Shown piece after piece: positions 15,525-21,562 of a DNA stretch of 23,712 nucleotides. The stretch is taken from NCBI GenBank assembly GCA_002400405.1, contig DHFM01000015.1, positions 3,113-26,824 of the forward strand. The letters run 5' to 3'. The position numbers and the translations under genes were made by a program. How positions within the stretch are numbered: position 1 is the stretch's first letter; each line of letters opens with the position of its first letter. Source of the stretch: Candidatus Moranbacteria bacterium UBA4824. GTDB taxonomy: Bacteria > Patescibacteriota > Minisyncoccia > Moranbacterales > UBA2206. The notes below the pieces were generated by a model. It made no database searches and had not been told where the DNA came from. It saw only the letters and a list, made by a program, of their open reading frames with translations.

Positions 15525-15707
15525 TTATTTTTTCCAATCACTAATTACAAGATTCTTCCCAACTTTTTTCACCACCACTTTTTGACGCTCCCGCCAACCG
15601 AGTTCTTGGACGAGTTCTTTGGGGATGGTCATCCCGAGACTACTTCCCTCTCTCCCCATGCGGGTTAATTTTCGCACATTTTTTTCATCAACTTTTCGCG
15701 TAGGCAT
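15525..15707 (-). CDS. AbrB/MazE-like DNA-binding protein
   Basis: This 60-residue protein looks like a SpoVT/AbrB swapped-hairpin domain: S-L-G-M-T-I-P-K-E-L-V-Q-E-L-G-W, followed by K-V-V-V-K-K-V-G-K-N-L-V-I. The N-terminus is basic. Proteins of this size act as dimeric transcription regulators or as antitoxins. No toxin gene is adjacent, unless the Fic gene upstream is considered. The start codon is 14 bp from a perfect tandem dyad repeat (15721-15744), so this protein is the best local candidate for binding that repeat. That is a hypothesis from position only. It is the first gene of the radC-ATPase-restriction operon. Confidence 0.78.
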   Translation of the reverse strand: MPTRKVDEKNVRKLTRMGREGSSLGMTIPKELVQELGWRERQKVVVKKVGKNLVISDWKK

Positions 15708-15720
15708 ATGTTTATATTTA

Positions 15721-15744
15721 TGTTACTTAACATGTTACTTAACA
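15721..15744 (-). repeat. Dispersed dyad repeat, site i (perfect tandem 12-mer)
   Basis: TGTTACTTAACA occurs twice without a gap, in the gap between the Fic stop codon and the AbrB-like start codon. Each unit is a TGTTA-CT-TAACA dyad. It is the clearest copy of the family and 14-37 bp ahead of the AbrB-like gene. Confidence 0.9.
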
Positions 15745-15761
15745 CTATCATAAAAAAATCT

Positions 15762-16652
15762 TTATTTTCCACAAACAAAATCCTCGGCAATTTTCCAAGC
15801 GCCTTTTTCCAAAAATGCTTCAATGGTTTGCCGAGTCGCTTTGTTGATTAGATTTGAATGCGACAATTTGTTCTTCTTGGCATATTCAGAAAGAGTGATG
15901 ATTTTTTTACCTTCCAAATAGGCCAGTCTTTTGTGATAACTATTTGTGAGCGCCTTTCCAACTATTTCTTCCATAACATCAGTCGCCCCATTTAAATCAA
16001 AATCTCGAAAAGCCGTATAATATTTTTGCCGATCAATAAATTTGATATTTATCGGCACAAAACCTTCTCGTAAAAGTAAATAGTTGTTGATAACGCGTCC
16101 AATTCGACCGTTGCCGTCGCAAAAAGGATGGGTGTATTCAAAATTCAAATGCAATTTCGCTATTCGTTTAATGATATTTTCATGGCTTGTAGCATTATAT
16201 TCAGTAAGTGCTTTTTCCAACCTTTCCACTACTTCTTTTGGATTGGGAGCGATGTGACTGCCAACGCGCACAAACTCATTCTCCGCTCTAAATCTTCCAG
16301 CAATGTCATCGCGGATATTGGAAATCAACATTTTGTGCAAGGACAAAATAACTGGGAGTGTGAGCTCTTGTTCTTTAGATTTTTTTTCAATGTATTCCAC
16401 CACTCGCGCCAAATTCTTAGCTTCAAAAATTTCTCGCTCACTAATAAATCGATCTAGATCAATCTGCAGAAGTATTTTTTCTGTATCTTCAAGTGAAAGA
16501 GTGCTATTTTCAATAGCGTTGGAATTATAGACTTGCTCGGCTACTTCGGCTTCAGCGATAAGTTTAATAAGGGCATCTTTGTTAATGGATGCTTTGTAAT
16601 ATCTTTCGCGAAGTTCGCTTATTTTACTATAAACATTAAGTATTTTTGCCAT
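15762..16652 (-). CDS. Class II Fic-domain protein (predicted AMP transferase)
   Basis: The 296-residue protein has an intact Fic motif H175-P-F-C-D-G-N-G-R-I-G-R186. An inhibitory helix motif S44-N-A-I-E48-N49 lies N-terminal to the Fic core, which makes it a class II, self-inhibited enzyme. The C-terminal 50 residues (S-E-Y-A-K-K-N-K-L-S-H-S-N) look like a winged-helix DNA-binding domain, as in many Fic proteins of about this length. It is expected to transfer AMP from ATP to a protein target. The gene has a near-consensus promoter with operator-like repeats upstream (16679-16747). It could regulate itself by the winged helix. Confidence 0.93.
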   Translation of the reverse strand: MAKILNVYSKISELRERYYKASINKDALIKLIAEAEVAEQVYNSNAIENSTLSLEDTEKILLQIDLDRFISEREIFEAKNLARVVEYIEKKSKEQELTLPVILSLHKMLISNIRDDIAGRFRAENEFVRVGSHIAPNPKEVVERLEKALTEYNATSHENIIKRIAKLHLNFEYTHPFCDGNGRIGRVINNYLLLREGFVPINIKFIDRQKYYTAFRDFDLNGATDVMEEIVGKALTNSYHKRLAYLEGKKIITLSEYAKKNKLSHSNLINKATRQTIEAFLEKGAWKIAEDFVCGK

Positions 16653-16678
16653 AGTTTAATAACGTTAATCATACTACT

Positions 16679-16706
16679 ATTATACACTTTTTCACGCTTT
16701 TGTCAA
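16679..16706 (-). promoter_or_regulatory. Near-consensus sigma-70 promoter of the Fic gene
   Basis: On the - strand, TTGACA (16706-16701) and TATAAT (16684-16679) are separated by 16 bp. Both boxes are exact consensus matches. The start codon lies 27 bp beyond the -10 box. A TAACGTTA palindrome sits at 16659-16666 in the leader. Confidence 0.8.
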
Positions 16707-16747
16707 CATAATCGTGAAAATGTGGTTAAAATTAGTACATTTTCACG
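16689..16747. promoter_or_regulatory. Three CGTGAAAA repeats, operator candidate
   Basis: The octamer CGTGAAAA occurs at 16689-16696 (- strand, inside the promoter spacer), at 16713-16720 (+ strand) and at 16740-16747 (- strand). The last two are part of an 11-bp perfect inverted repeat (16713-16723 and 16737-16747). The overlap with the promoter spacer suggests a repressor site. Confidence 0.65.
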
Positions 16748-16797
16748 GTTTTGAGGATGTTTTTCATCTTCTTATCCGAAGCCTCTAATTTCAGACG

Positions 16798-17352
16798 TTA
16801 ATCAATCAGTTTCGAAATTAAAGGGAATTCTTTGTAGGGTTGATTATAATAATTTGAACCCATGTGTCCTTCGTGCAAAATTATCTGCATACCACCTAAC
16901 TTATCAAACATAATCCTTCCTTGTGTGTCATCGCAAGTCCAAGGATCATTGTCGGAATTGATGAAAACAAATTTTTCACATTTTGGTTTGATCGCCTCCC
17001 AATCATACTCATCAACATTTTTTTCGCTACTCTCTTCTTTTCGCAGTGCCTTAGCATATCCAGACACCATAATAGCTTGTTTGATTTTCACCTCCAGCTT
17101 TTCCAAAAGACTCAAAATTATTTGGGCGCCAGCGGAGTGACCAATAATGACTGTCTTTTCCGTGAACTTTCCGTTTTCCAAAAGAAACGGTAGCCAATCT
17201 TTTCGATTAGGAAACTTGGCGTTGGGAAGTTCCGGAAGCCACACTTCATAACCCTTCGTTTCTAAATCTTTTTTTAAAGACGGAAACCAAAAATCAGTCG
17301 GTTTGTCAGCCGTTCCATGCAATATTATAGCGTTTTTATCTTTTGCATTCAT
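16798..17352 (-). CDS. RBBP9/YdeN-like serine hydrolase
   Basis: From the ATG at 17352 the protein has 184 residues, typical for the family. It starts I-I-L-H-G-T, then has W-F-P-S-L-K-K, the nucleophile elbow G-H-S-A-G-A, an acid in S-D-N-D-P-W, and a base in E-G-H-M-G, so the alpha/beta-hydrolase triad is complete. The open frame extends further upstream through a tRNA gene, which cannot be coding. An alternative ATG at 17394 has a G-rich Shine-Dalgarno-like stretch but adds 14 residues the family lacks. I prefer 17352, because a GTTA-N2-TAAC dyad sits 25 bp in front of it, as at other genes in this region. Substrate is unknown. Confidence 0.82.
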   Translation of the reverse strand: MNAKDKNAIILHGTADKPTDFWFPSLKKDLETKGYEVWLPELPNAKFPNRKDWLPFLLENGKFTEKTVIIGHSAGAQIILSLLEKLEVKIKQAIMVSGYAKALRKEESSEKNVDEYDWEAIKPKCEKFVFINSDNDPWTCDDTQGRIMFDKLGGMQIILHEGHMGSNYYNQPYKEFPLISKLID

Positions 17353-17376
17353 AAAATTATATTTATGATGAGACGA

Positions 17377-17386
17377 GTTACCTAAC
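17377..17386 (-). repeat. Dispersed dyad repeat, site j (single)
   Basis: GTTACCTAAC keeps the GTTA-N2-TAAC dyad of the family. It is followed on the - strand by ATAAATATAA shortly before the start codon, a sequence also found downstream of site i. This is the most upstream member of the series. Confidence 0.5.
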
Positions 17387-17419
17387 ACTTCCATTTTACC
17401 CCCTTTCCCCCAATAAATC

Positions 17420-17449
17420 AAAAAAACAGCCACTAAAGCTGATTTTTTT
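17420..17449 (-). terminator. Intrinsic terminator after tRNA-Glu
   Basis: On the - strand a stem with CAGC/GCTG, extended by A-T pairs, is followed by seven T residues. It begins 6 bp after the tRNA 3' end. Confidence 0.65.
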
Positions 17450-17455
17450 AATTTG

Positions 17456-17530
17456 TACCGCGTATGGGATTCGAACCCATGATTTCCAGGATGAAAACCT
17501 GGCGTCCTGACCGGGCTAGACGAACGCGGC
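17456..17530 (-). tRNA. tRNA-Glu (anticodon UUC)
   Basis: A complete 75-nt cloverleaf is visible on the - strand. The anticodon stem CCAGG/CCTGG encloses the loop TTTTCAT, giving anticodon UUC. The T arm ATGGG-TTCGAAT-CCCAT is perfect, and the D arm GTCTAG is typical for tRNA-Glu. As aligned, the first acceptor pair is G-U instead of G-C. The CCA end is not encoded. Confidence 0.93.
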
Positions 17531-17541
17531 ATATAGTTCAA

Positions 17542-17565
17542 TAAAAAATGCCTTAGTAGGGCATC
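17542..17565 (-). terminator. Intrinsic terminator after the sigma-linked membrane protein
   Basis: On the - strand, ATGCC and GGCAT form a short stem with a seven-base loop followed by a run of T residues. It lies about 50 bp after the membrane-protein stop and 12 bp before tRNA-Glu. Confidence 0.55.
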
Positions 17566-17616
17566 TTTCAATGATAGAAAGATATTATCATATATTTAAA
17601 AATAAATCAACTATTT

Positions 17617-18285
17617 CTAATTCTCATCACAACATCTCACAACTTGTGCGTGGAAAAGGTTGTCGTCGTCAATGTCGCGCGTTCCAATGGCACGCAAAAA
17701 TTTATCTTTTTCATATTTGTCGATCATTATATTTTGCGGTTTTTCAATGGAGACTCTAATCATTTTTCCGTTCTCATCTTCTACTAATACTTCCCCTGAA
17801 GAAAAACTTTTCACTTTTCCGAAAAGCATACTCTCTTGTGGAATATCTTTCCCCGACCAGCTTTGAAGAAAATCTCCCGCCCCCATAACGCCAAAAATAG
17901 TTCCTAAGATTATGGAGCCGGCAAAAAAATACACAGCAAAAGAATCTGTTCGGGTACAATTTCCGCAAAACAATTCGATTTGATTGGCAAAATAAATAGC
18001 TAGAATGACAAAAAAGATAAACAGCGCGATATAGTCATAGGGCAAAGTTAAAAGAAAAATTTTCAGTCCTGGAATACCGAGGCTCAAAAATTTCAACGCG
18101 CCGGTTTTTTTCAAGAAATAGAAAATGACACTCACTAGAAGCGACCCGAAAATTATCGCGCCGGCCAACGCACTTTCTAAACCTAATTTTTGCGCCATAA
18201 AAGTCAAATGACTACGCATTTTTATTTTTTTGCTTCTTATTGCTTGCATTACATCATCTTTGACGCCCTGTTTTTTTTCTTCCAT
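17617..18285 (-). CDS. Membrane protein encoded after the ECF sigma factor (possible anti-sigma)
   Basis: From the ATG at 18285 the protein has 222 residues. The cytoplasmic N-terminus is basic (R-S-K-K-I-K-M-R), followed by about four membrane segments between residues 36 and 145, and a C-terminal domain of about 80 residues that looks like a small beta-rich fold. The pairing with an ECF sigma gene on the same strand suggests a sigma regulator, but the typical zinc-binding anti-sigma motif (H-x3-C-x2-C) is not seen. A start at 18330 is also open, adding 15 residues encoded by one arm of an inverted repeat; I consider it less likely. The protein ends in C-C-D-E-N. Confidence 0.7.
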   Translation of the reverse strand: MEEKKQGVKDDVMQAIRSKKIKMRSHLTFMAQKLGLESALAGAIIFGSLLVSVIFYFLKKTGALKFLSLGIPGLKIFLLTLPYDYIALFIFFVILAIYFANQIELFCGNCTRTDSFAVYFFAGSIILGTIFGVMGAGDFLQSWSGKDIPQESMLFGKVKSFSSGEVLVEDENGKMIRVSIEKPQNIMIDKYEKDKFLRAIGTRDIDDDNLFHAQVVRCCDEN

Positions 18286-18297
18286 TTTATTTGAATT

Positions 18298-18317
18298 ATT
18301 TACCCCACACCAATTAA
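18298..18317 (-). repeat. Left arm of a 20-bp inverted repeat in the sigma/membrane-protein gap
   Basis: This arm (CCCCACACCAATTAA core) matches 18390-18409 in inverted orientation at 19 of 20 positions with a 72-bp loop. It lies just upstream of the preferred start of the membrane protein. Confidence 0.8.
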
Positions 18318-18389
18318 ATACAAACTTCATTATATTATTAAATCTTTTTCACAAAAGAAACCCAACCAATTTTCTACTTTTAAAAAATA

Positions 18390-18409
18390 TTAATTGGTGT
18401 GGGGTGAAT
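18390..18409 (-). repeat. Right arm of the 20-bp inverted repeat
   Basis: This arm forms the last codons and stop of the sigma factor gene (S-P-H-T-N-stop). A partial third copy, CCCAACCAATT, is inside the loop at 18361-18371. Confidence 0.8.
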
Positions 18410-18998
18410 CAAAAGGCAAATCTTGTCCTCTTAGTTTTTCAGAAAGTTTTTGCTTGGCTCGACTGATTAGCGTTCCTACCGTGTTAACTGGTTTGCCTAA
18501 AATTTCACCAATCTCTTCATAGGACTTATCCGAGTAATACCGCAGTATCAGCACCTGTTTATATTTAAAAGGCATTTCATCTAATGCAAAATTTACTTCT
18601 TTGCCTGTTTCTTTTCGAAGCCACGCCTTATCCGCCCCATCCTCAAAACTCGCCATATCCAACTTGTCTTTAGTGGCTGCGATATCCTCCCATGGGATAA
18701 ATCTTTTAAGAGATTTTCTTTTGATAAAATTTACTGCTTCATTATGCGCGATACGATAAATCCAAGAAGAAAATTTTCGACTACTATCATAGCTTTGTAA
18801 ATTTCGATAGGCCTTGAGAAAAACATCTTGCAAAATATCTTGCGCTTCATCCCGAGAACCAATCAAGCGAAAAAGGTAGGCAAATAATTTTCCTTGGTAT
18901 CTTTCAATGATTTCGCCATATCTTTCCTGATCCGAATTTCGCACAATTTCCACTAATTCGCTATCAGTTAATTCTTTTTTTGACTTATCCTCAACCAT
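18390..18998 (-). CDS. ECF-type RNA polymerase sigma factor
   Basis: The 202-residue protein has the two conserved domains of ECF sigma factors. Region 2 (about 25-95) has the core-binding D-E-A-Q-D-I-L-Q-D-V-F-L-K-A-Y and the -10 recognition segment F-S-S-W-I-Y-R-I-A-H-N. Region 4 (about 130-190) has the helix-turn-helix Y-S-D-K-S-Y-E-E-I-G-E-I-L-G-K-P-V-N-T-V. The linker is a usual 30-40 residues. It is transcribed divergently from tsaD, with a 78-bp shared promoter gap. The last five residues are encoded by one arm of an inverted repeat. Its regulon cannot be predicted. Confidence 0.92.
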   Translation of the reverse strand: MVEDKSKKELTDSELVEIVRNSDQERYGEIIERYQGKLFAYLFRLIGSRDEAQDILQDVFLKAYRNLQSYDSSRKFSSWIYRIAHNEAVNFIKRKSLKRFIPWEDIAATKDKLDMASFEDGADKAWLRKETGKEVNFALDEMPFKYKQVLILRYYSDKSYEEIGEILGKPVNTVGTLISRAKQKLSEKLRGQDLPFDSPHTN

Positions 18999-19076
18999 TT
19001 GTAATACTTGAATTTATTACTTTATATTTCGTAATAATAATGATACTATATAATCAGTAATTATACTAGCAATTTT
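18999..19076. promoter_or_regulatory. Divergent promoter region of the sigma factor and tsaD
   Basis: The 78-bp gap is very AT-rich. A TATAAT at 19049-19054 can serve tsaD, with only a poor -35. On the - strand TTGCTA, 16 bp and TATAGT is a possible sigma-gene promoter. A small GTAATA/TATTAC inverted repeat is near the sigma start codon. None is strong. Confidence 0.35.
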
Positions 19077-20171
19077 ATGATAATTTTAAGCCTTGAAACA
19101 TCTTGCGATGAAACTGCCTGCGCTATTTTGGAAGAAAAAAATGGTGTTTTTTCGGTTTTGGCCAATATCGTCTCTTCACAAATAGCCCTCCATGCCAAAT
19201 GGGGCGGAGTTGTGCCTAATTTAGCGGCCAGAGAACATCTCAAAAACATTATGCCGGTTATTGACGAAGCGCTGAAAAAAGCCCGCCTAACTTCAAAGGA
19301 TATCGATCTCATCGCCGTCACTAATGGCCCCGGACTTATCCCAGCATTACTCATCGGAGTTGAAACCGCCAAGACGTTATCCTATCTTTGGAAAAAACCC
19401 CTGATTGGAATTCATCATATTGAAGGGCACATCTACGCCAATTTTATTCACCCTATGGAATATCCCGCAGAGCGGGATAATTTCGCAAAGCGAAATTTAT
19501 TCCATAGGGTAAACTTTCCAATCTTATGTCTTGTAGTTTCCGGCGGGCACACTCAATTAGTTCTAATGAAAAAACATTTGAGTTATGAGATTATTGGCGA
19601 AACGCAAGATGACGCCGTGGGAGAAGCTTTTGATAAGGTCGCAAGAATTTTGAGCTTAGGTTATCCCGGCGGTCCAGCAGTAGCGAAGGAAGCAATGAAA
19701 ATTAAAAAATATAATTTAGAAGCTCCTCTACCACGCCCGATGATTAAGAGCGATACTTTTAATTTTTCTTTTTCCGGACTCAAAACTGCTGTTTTATATT
19801 TAGTCAAGAAAAACGAAAAATTACTAAAGAACAAAGCTTTTGTGAGCGCAGTTTGCCAAGAATTCCAACAGTCTGTTTGCGATGTTTTGATTTCCAAAAC
19901 CATACGCTCGGCAAAAAAATATAACCCCAAAACCATTATGCTAGCCGGTGGCGTATCTGCTAATGCCGAACTGCGTCGACAACTTGGTGAAGCGATCAAA
20001 AAAGATCTGCCCGATACCATCTACTGTATACCAGAAACTAAATATAGCATCGACAATGCCGTGATGATTGCTATCGCCGCCTCTTTTCGCTATAAACTCA
20101 AAAAGAATACTCGCGTTTTGAAAAATAATTGGAAAAAATTGGAAACGAACGCTAATTTAAAATTAAAATAA
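19077..20171 (+). CDS. tsaD: tRNA N6-adenosine threonylcarbamoyltransferase TsaD
   Basis: The 364-residue protein is TsaD (Gcp/Kae1), which transfers the threonylcarbamoyl group to A37 of ANN-decoding tRNAs. Diagnostic motifs are E-T-S-C-D-E-T at the start, the metal-binding H-H-I-E-G-H near residues 112-117, S-G-G-H-T-Q-L-V, D-A-V-G-E-A-F-D-K-V, F-S-F-S-G-L-K-T-A and A-G-G-V-S-A-N. The protein is longer than usual, mainly because of about 20 extra residues (125-145) between H-I-Y-A-N-F and F-P-I-L-C-L. That insert is encoded by a 61-bp palindromic element at 19450-19510. The frame is intact on both sides, so the gene is expected to be functional. Confidence 0.96.
   Translation: MIILSLETSCDETACAILEEKNGVFSVLANIVSSQIALHAKWGGVVPNLAAREHLKNIMPVIDEALKKARLTSKDIDLIAVTNGPGLIPALLIGVETAKTLSYLWKKPLIGIHHIEGHIYANFIHPMEYPAERDNFAKRNLFHRVNFPILCLVVSGGHTQLVLMKKHLSYEIIGETQDDAVGEAFDKVARILSLGYPGGPAVAKEAMKIKKYNLEAPLPRPMIKSDTFNFSFSGLKTAVLYLVKKNEKLLKNKAFVSAVCQEFQQSVCDVLISKTIRSAKKYNPKTIMLAGGVSANAELRRQLGEAIKKDLPDTIYCIPETKYSIDNAVMIAIAASFRYKLKKNTRVLKNNWKKLETNANLKLK
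19450..19510. repeat. 61-bp palindromic element inserted in frame in tsaD
   Basis: Perfect 13-bp outer arms (19450-19462 and 19498-19510) enclose two perfect hairpins: ATCCCGC-AGA-GCGGGAT at 19462-19478 and AATTTCGC-AAA-GCGAAATT at 19479-19497. Together they form a three-way junction with almost no unpaired bases. It is translated as about 20 residues inside TsaD (P-A-E-R-D-N-F-A-K-R-N). Confidence 0.9.
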
Positions 20172-20194
20172 CCATTTTGGGCTTACACATTTTT

Positions 20195-20734
20195 ATGAAT
20201 AAAATTTTTATTTTTCTTCTTGGAATAGCCGCCGCCTTTGGCGCTTTGATTCTCCAAACAATTTTCACTATCATCTTTCCTGCCTTAGAAAATTCTGCCC
20301 TTTCGGAAAAAATTGGAACTTTTATGCTTTTGGCAATTTTCATCGAAGAGCTTATTAAGCTTGGCCTTCTATGGAAAATTTCAAAAAGTGCAAAAAATAT
20401 TTTTTGGTATTCAATTACTTTAGGTAGCGGTTTCGCCGTAGCAGAAATATTTCTAAATATCTTAAATAATAGCCCCCTTGATTCTGAATTATTTCTCTCT
20501 TACTTCGGACTATTTCTGATCCATGTTTTCACTTCTTCCATTTACGGACTCTACTTCACCAAGAGAGAACCTTCGTCAATTTTAGGAATTCTAGCTATTT
20601 TTTGTCTTGGCTATTTCTTTCATTTTCTCTTTAATTTTTTTGTTTTTATTTCAATCAATTCGCTCATACTTAATGGCGGATTAAGTATTCTCATTTTTTC
20701 AGCTTTTTTCCTGGGTAAAAATAGCAAAAAATAA
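20195..20734 (+). CDS. PrsW-like intramembrane protease homologue
   Basis: From the ATG at 20195 the protein has 179 residues and about five membrane segments. It carries F-I-E-E-L-I-K (an E-E-x-x-K motif), then F-A-V-A-E and a conserved His in L-I-H-V-F, and a final H-F-L-F-N. This is the pattern of the PrsW family, which are glutamate-type intramembrane proteases related to CAAX proteases. A TTG start at 20177 would add six residues and is less likely. PrsW of Bacillus cleaves an anti-sigma factor. The nearby ECF sigma and its membrane partner make a similar role thinkable, but this is speculation. Confidence 0.72.
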   Translation: MNKIFIFLLGIAAAFGALILQTIFTIIFPALENSALSEKIGTFMLLAIFIEELIKLGLLWKISKSAKNIFWYSITLGSGFAVAEIFLNILNNSPLDSELFLSYFGLFLIHVFTSSIYGLYFTKREPSSILGILAIFCLGYFFHFLFNFFVFISINSLILNGGLSILIFSAFFLGKNSKK

Positions 20735-20740
20735 CTTTTC

Positions 20741-20769
20741 TTGCCAAAAAGCCAGAATTAAATTAGAAT
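20741..20769 (+). promoter_or_regulatory. Sigma-70-like promoter of the Hsp20 gene
   Basis: TTGCCA at 20741-20746 and TAGAAT at 20764-20769 are separated by 17 bp, 31 bp upstream of the Hsp20 start codon. No CIRCE element is present. Confidence 0.55.
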
Positions 20770-20799
20770 TAAACTAAGGTAAATAAATAACAATATTAT

Positions 20800-21342
20800 A
20801 TGACAAAAGTAAAAAAATCTTTTTTTGAAAAATTAACTGGTGCTCGAACAATCGACACTGAAAATGAACCTAGTTCTTTTGAAAGAGAACGTCCAATGAA
20901 TATCTCTAATATCTATTCTGAAGATACCGCTGAAGCAGAAATGATCATCAACTCATCTCCACGCATGATGGAACGAGAAGAAACACACTCGCCAGCTATT
21001 CAAGAAGACGGCGAAGGACAACTCACGATAGATGTCTATCAAACCGACAACGATGTAGTGATTCGCTCTACGATTGCAGGAGTCAAACCAGAAGATTTGG
21101 ATGTGAGCATTAACAACGATATGATCACCATCCGGGGAGAAAGAAAGAAAGACGAGGAAGTTTCTGAAGAAAATTATTACTATCAAGAATGTTATTGGGG
21201 GAGTTTTTCTCGATCAGTCATCTTGCCAGTAGACGTTTTGGCTGACAAAATAGAAGCTTCGATGAAAAATGGAATTTTGACCATTCGTCTGCCAAAAGCT
21301 GATAATACTAAAACGAAAAAAATTCAAGTTAGAGGCTTCTAG
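20800..21342 (+). CDS. Hsp20/alpha-crystallin family small heat shock protein
   Basis: The 180-residue protein has an alpha-crystallin domain from about residue 70 to 170: L-T-I-D-V-Y-Q-T-D-N-D-V-V-I-R, then I-A-G-V-K-P-E-D-L-D-V-S-I, I-T-I-R-G-E-R and the closing N-G-I-L-T-I-R-L-P-K. The V-x-I/L C-terminal anchor is seen as I-Q-V. The N-terminal 70 residues are long, acidic and probably disordered. It is an ATP-independent chaperone that holds unfolded proteins as large oligomers. It has its own promoter and is followed by the inverted repeat region and terminator. Confidence 0.93.
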   Translation: MTKVKKSFFEKLTGARTIDTENEPSSFERERPMNISNIYSEDTAEAEMIINSSPRMMEREETHSPAIQEDGEGQLTIDVYQTDNDVVIRSTIAGVKPEDLDVSINNDMITIRGERKKDEEVSEENYYYQECYWGSFSRSVILPVDVLADKIEASMKNGILTIRLPKADNTKTKKIQVRGF

Positions 21343-21346
21343 ATAC

Positions 21347-21494
21347 TATAGGATTTATGCGTTTCACTGAAAATCTATTCCATAGCCAGTACAATGCCAG
21401 GATTATAATCAATAACTTCTAGCTTTAATCTTAGTTTTAATTTTTGGTAATTTCAGCGAATAATAGATTTGAAGAGAAATGCGTAAATCCTATA
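21347..21494. repeat. About 150-bp imperfect inverted repeat
   Basis: The outer arms 21347-21365 and 21476-21494 match at 17 of 19 positions in inverted orientation, and the match continues inward for about 20 more bases with gaps (AAATCTATT on each side). The centre, about 60-70 bp, shows no coding potential. The 220-bp gap 21343-21562 contains this element, then a terminator. It may be a miniature transposon relic or a structured RNA. Confidence 0.65.
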
Positions 21495-21513
21495 ATAGAA
21501 AAATAACAGAATG

Positions 21514-21536
21514 ACACAGAAAAATTCTGTGTTTTT
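21514..21536 (+). terminator. Intrinsic terminator upstream of the VanW gene
   Basis: ACACAGAA and TTCTGTGT form a perfect 8-bp stem with a three-base loop, followed by a T-rich run. It would end transcription from hsp20 and the preceding inverted repeat. Confidence 0.7.
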
Positions 21537-21562
21537 CTTTCTATTTATGCTATATTAAAACT

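Noticed and set aside
7240..15744. Repeats as a CRISPR array
   Set aside because: The units are 12 bp, spaced by whole genes, and there are no regular spacers or cas genes.
15525..16652. Fic and AbrB-like genes as a toxin-antitoxin pair
   Set aside because: The order is Fic first with a repeat-containing gap, and the Fic protein already carries its own inhibitory motif, so an external antitoxin is not required.
16862..17193. Small + strand frames opposite the serine hydrolase
   Set aside because: They have no recognisable motif and are antisense shadows of a gene with an intact catalytic triad.
17353..17571. N-terminal extension of the serine hydrolase frame
   Set aside because: It runs through the whole tRNA-Glu gene and a terminator, so it cannot be coding. 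The start was placed at 17352.
18286..18330. Extended start of the sigma-linked membrane protein
   Set aside because: The added residues come from an inverted repeat arm and match no membrane-protein N-terminus. The ATG at 18285 is preferred.
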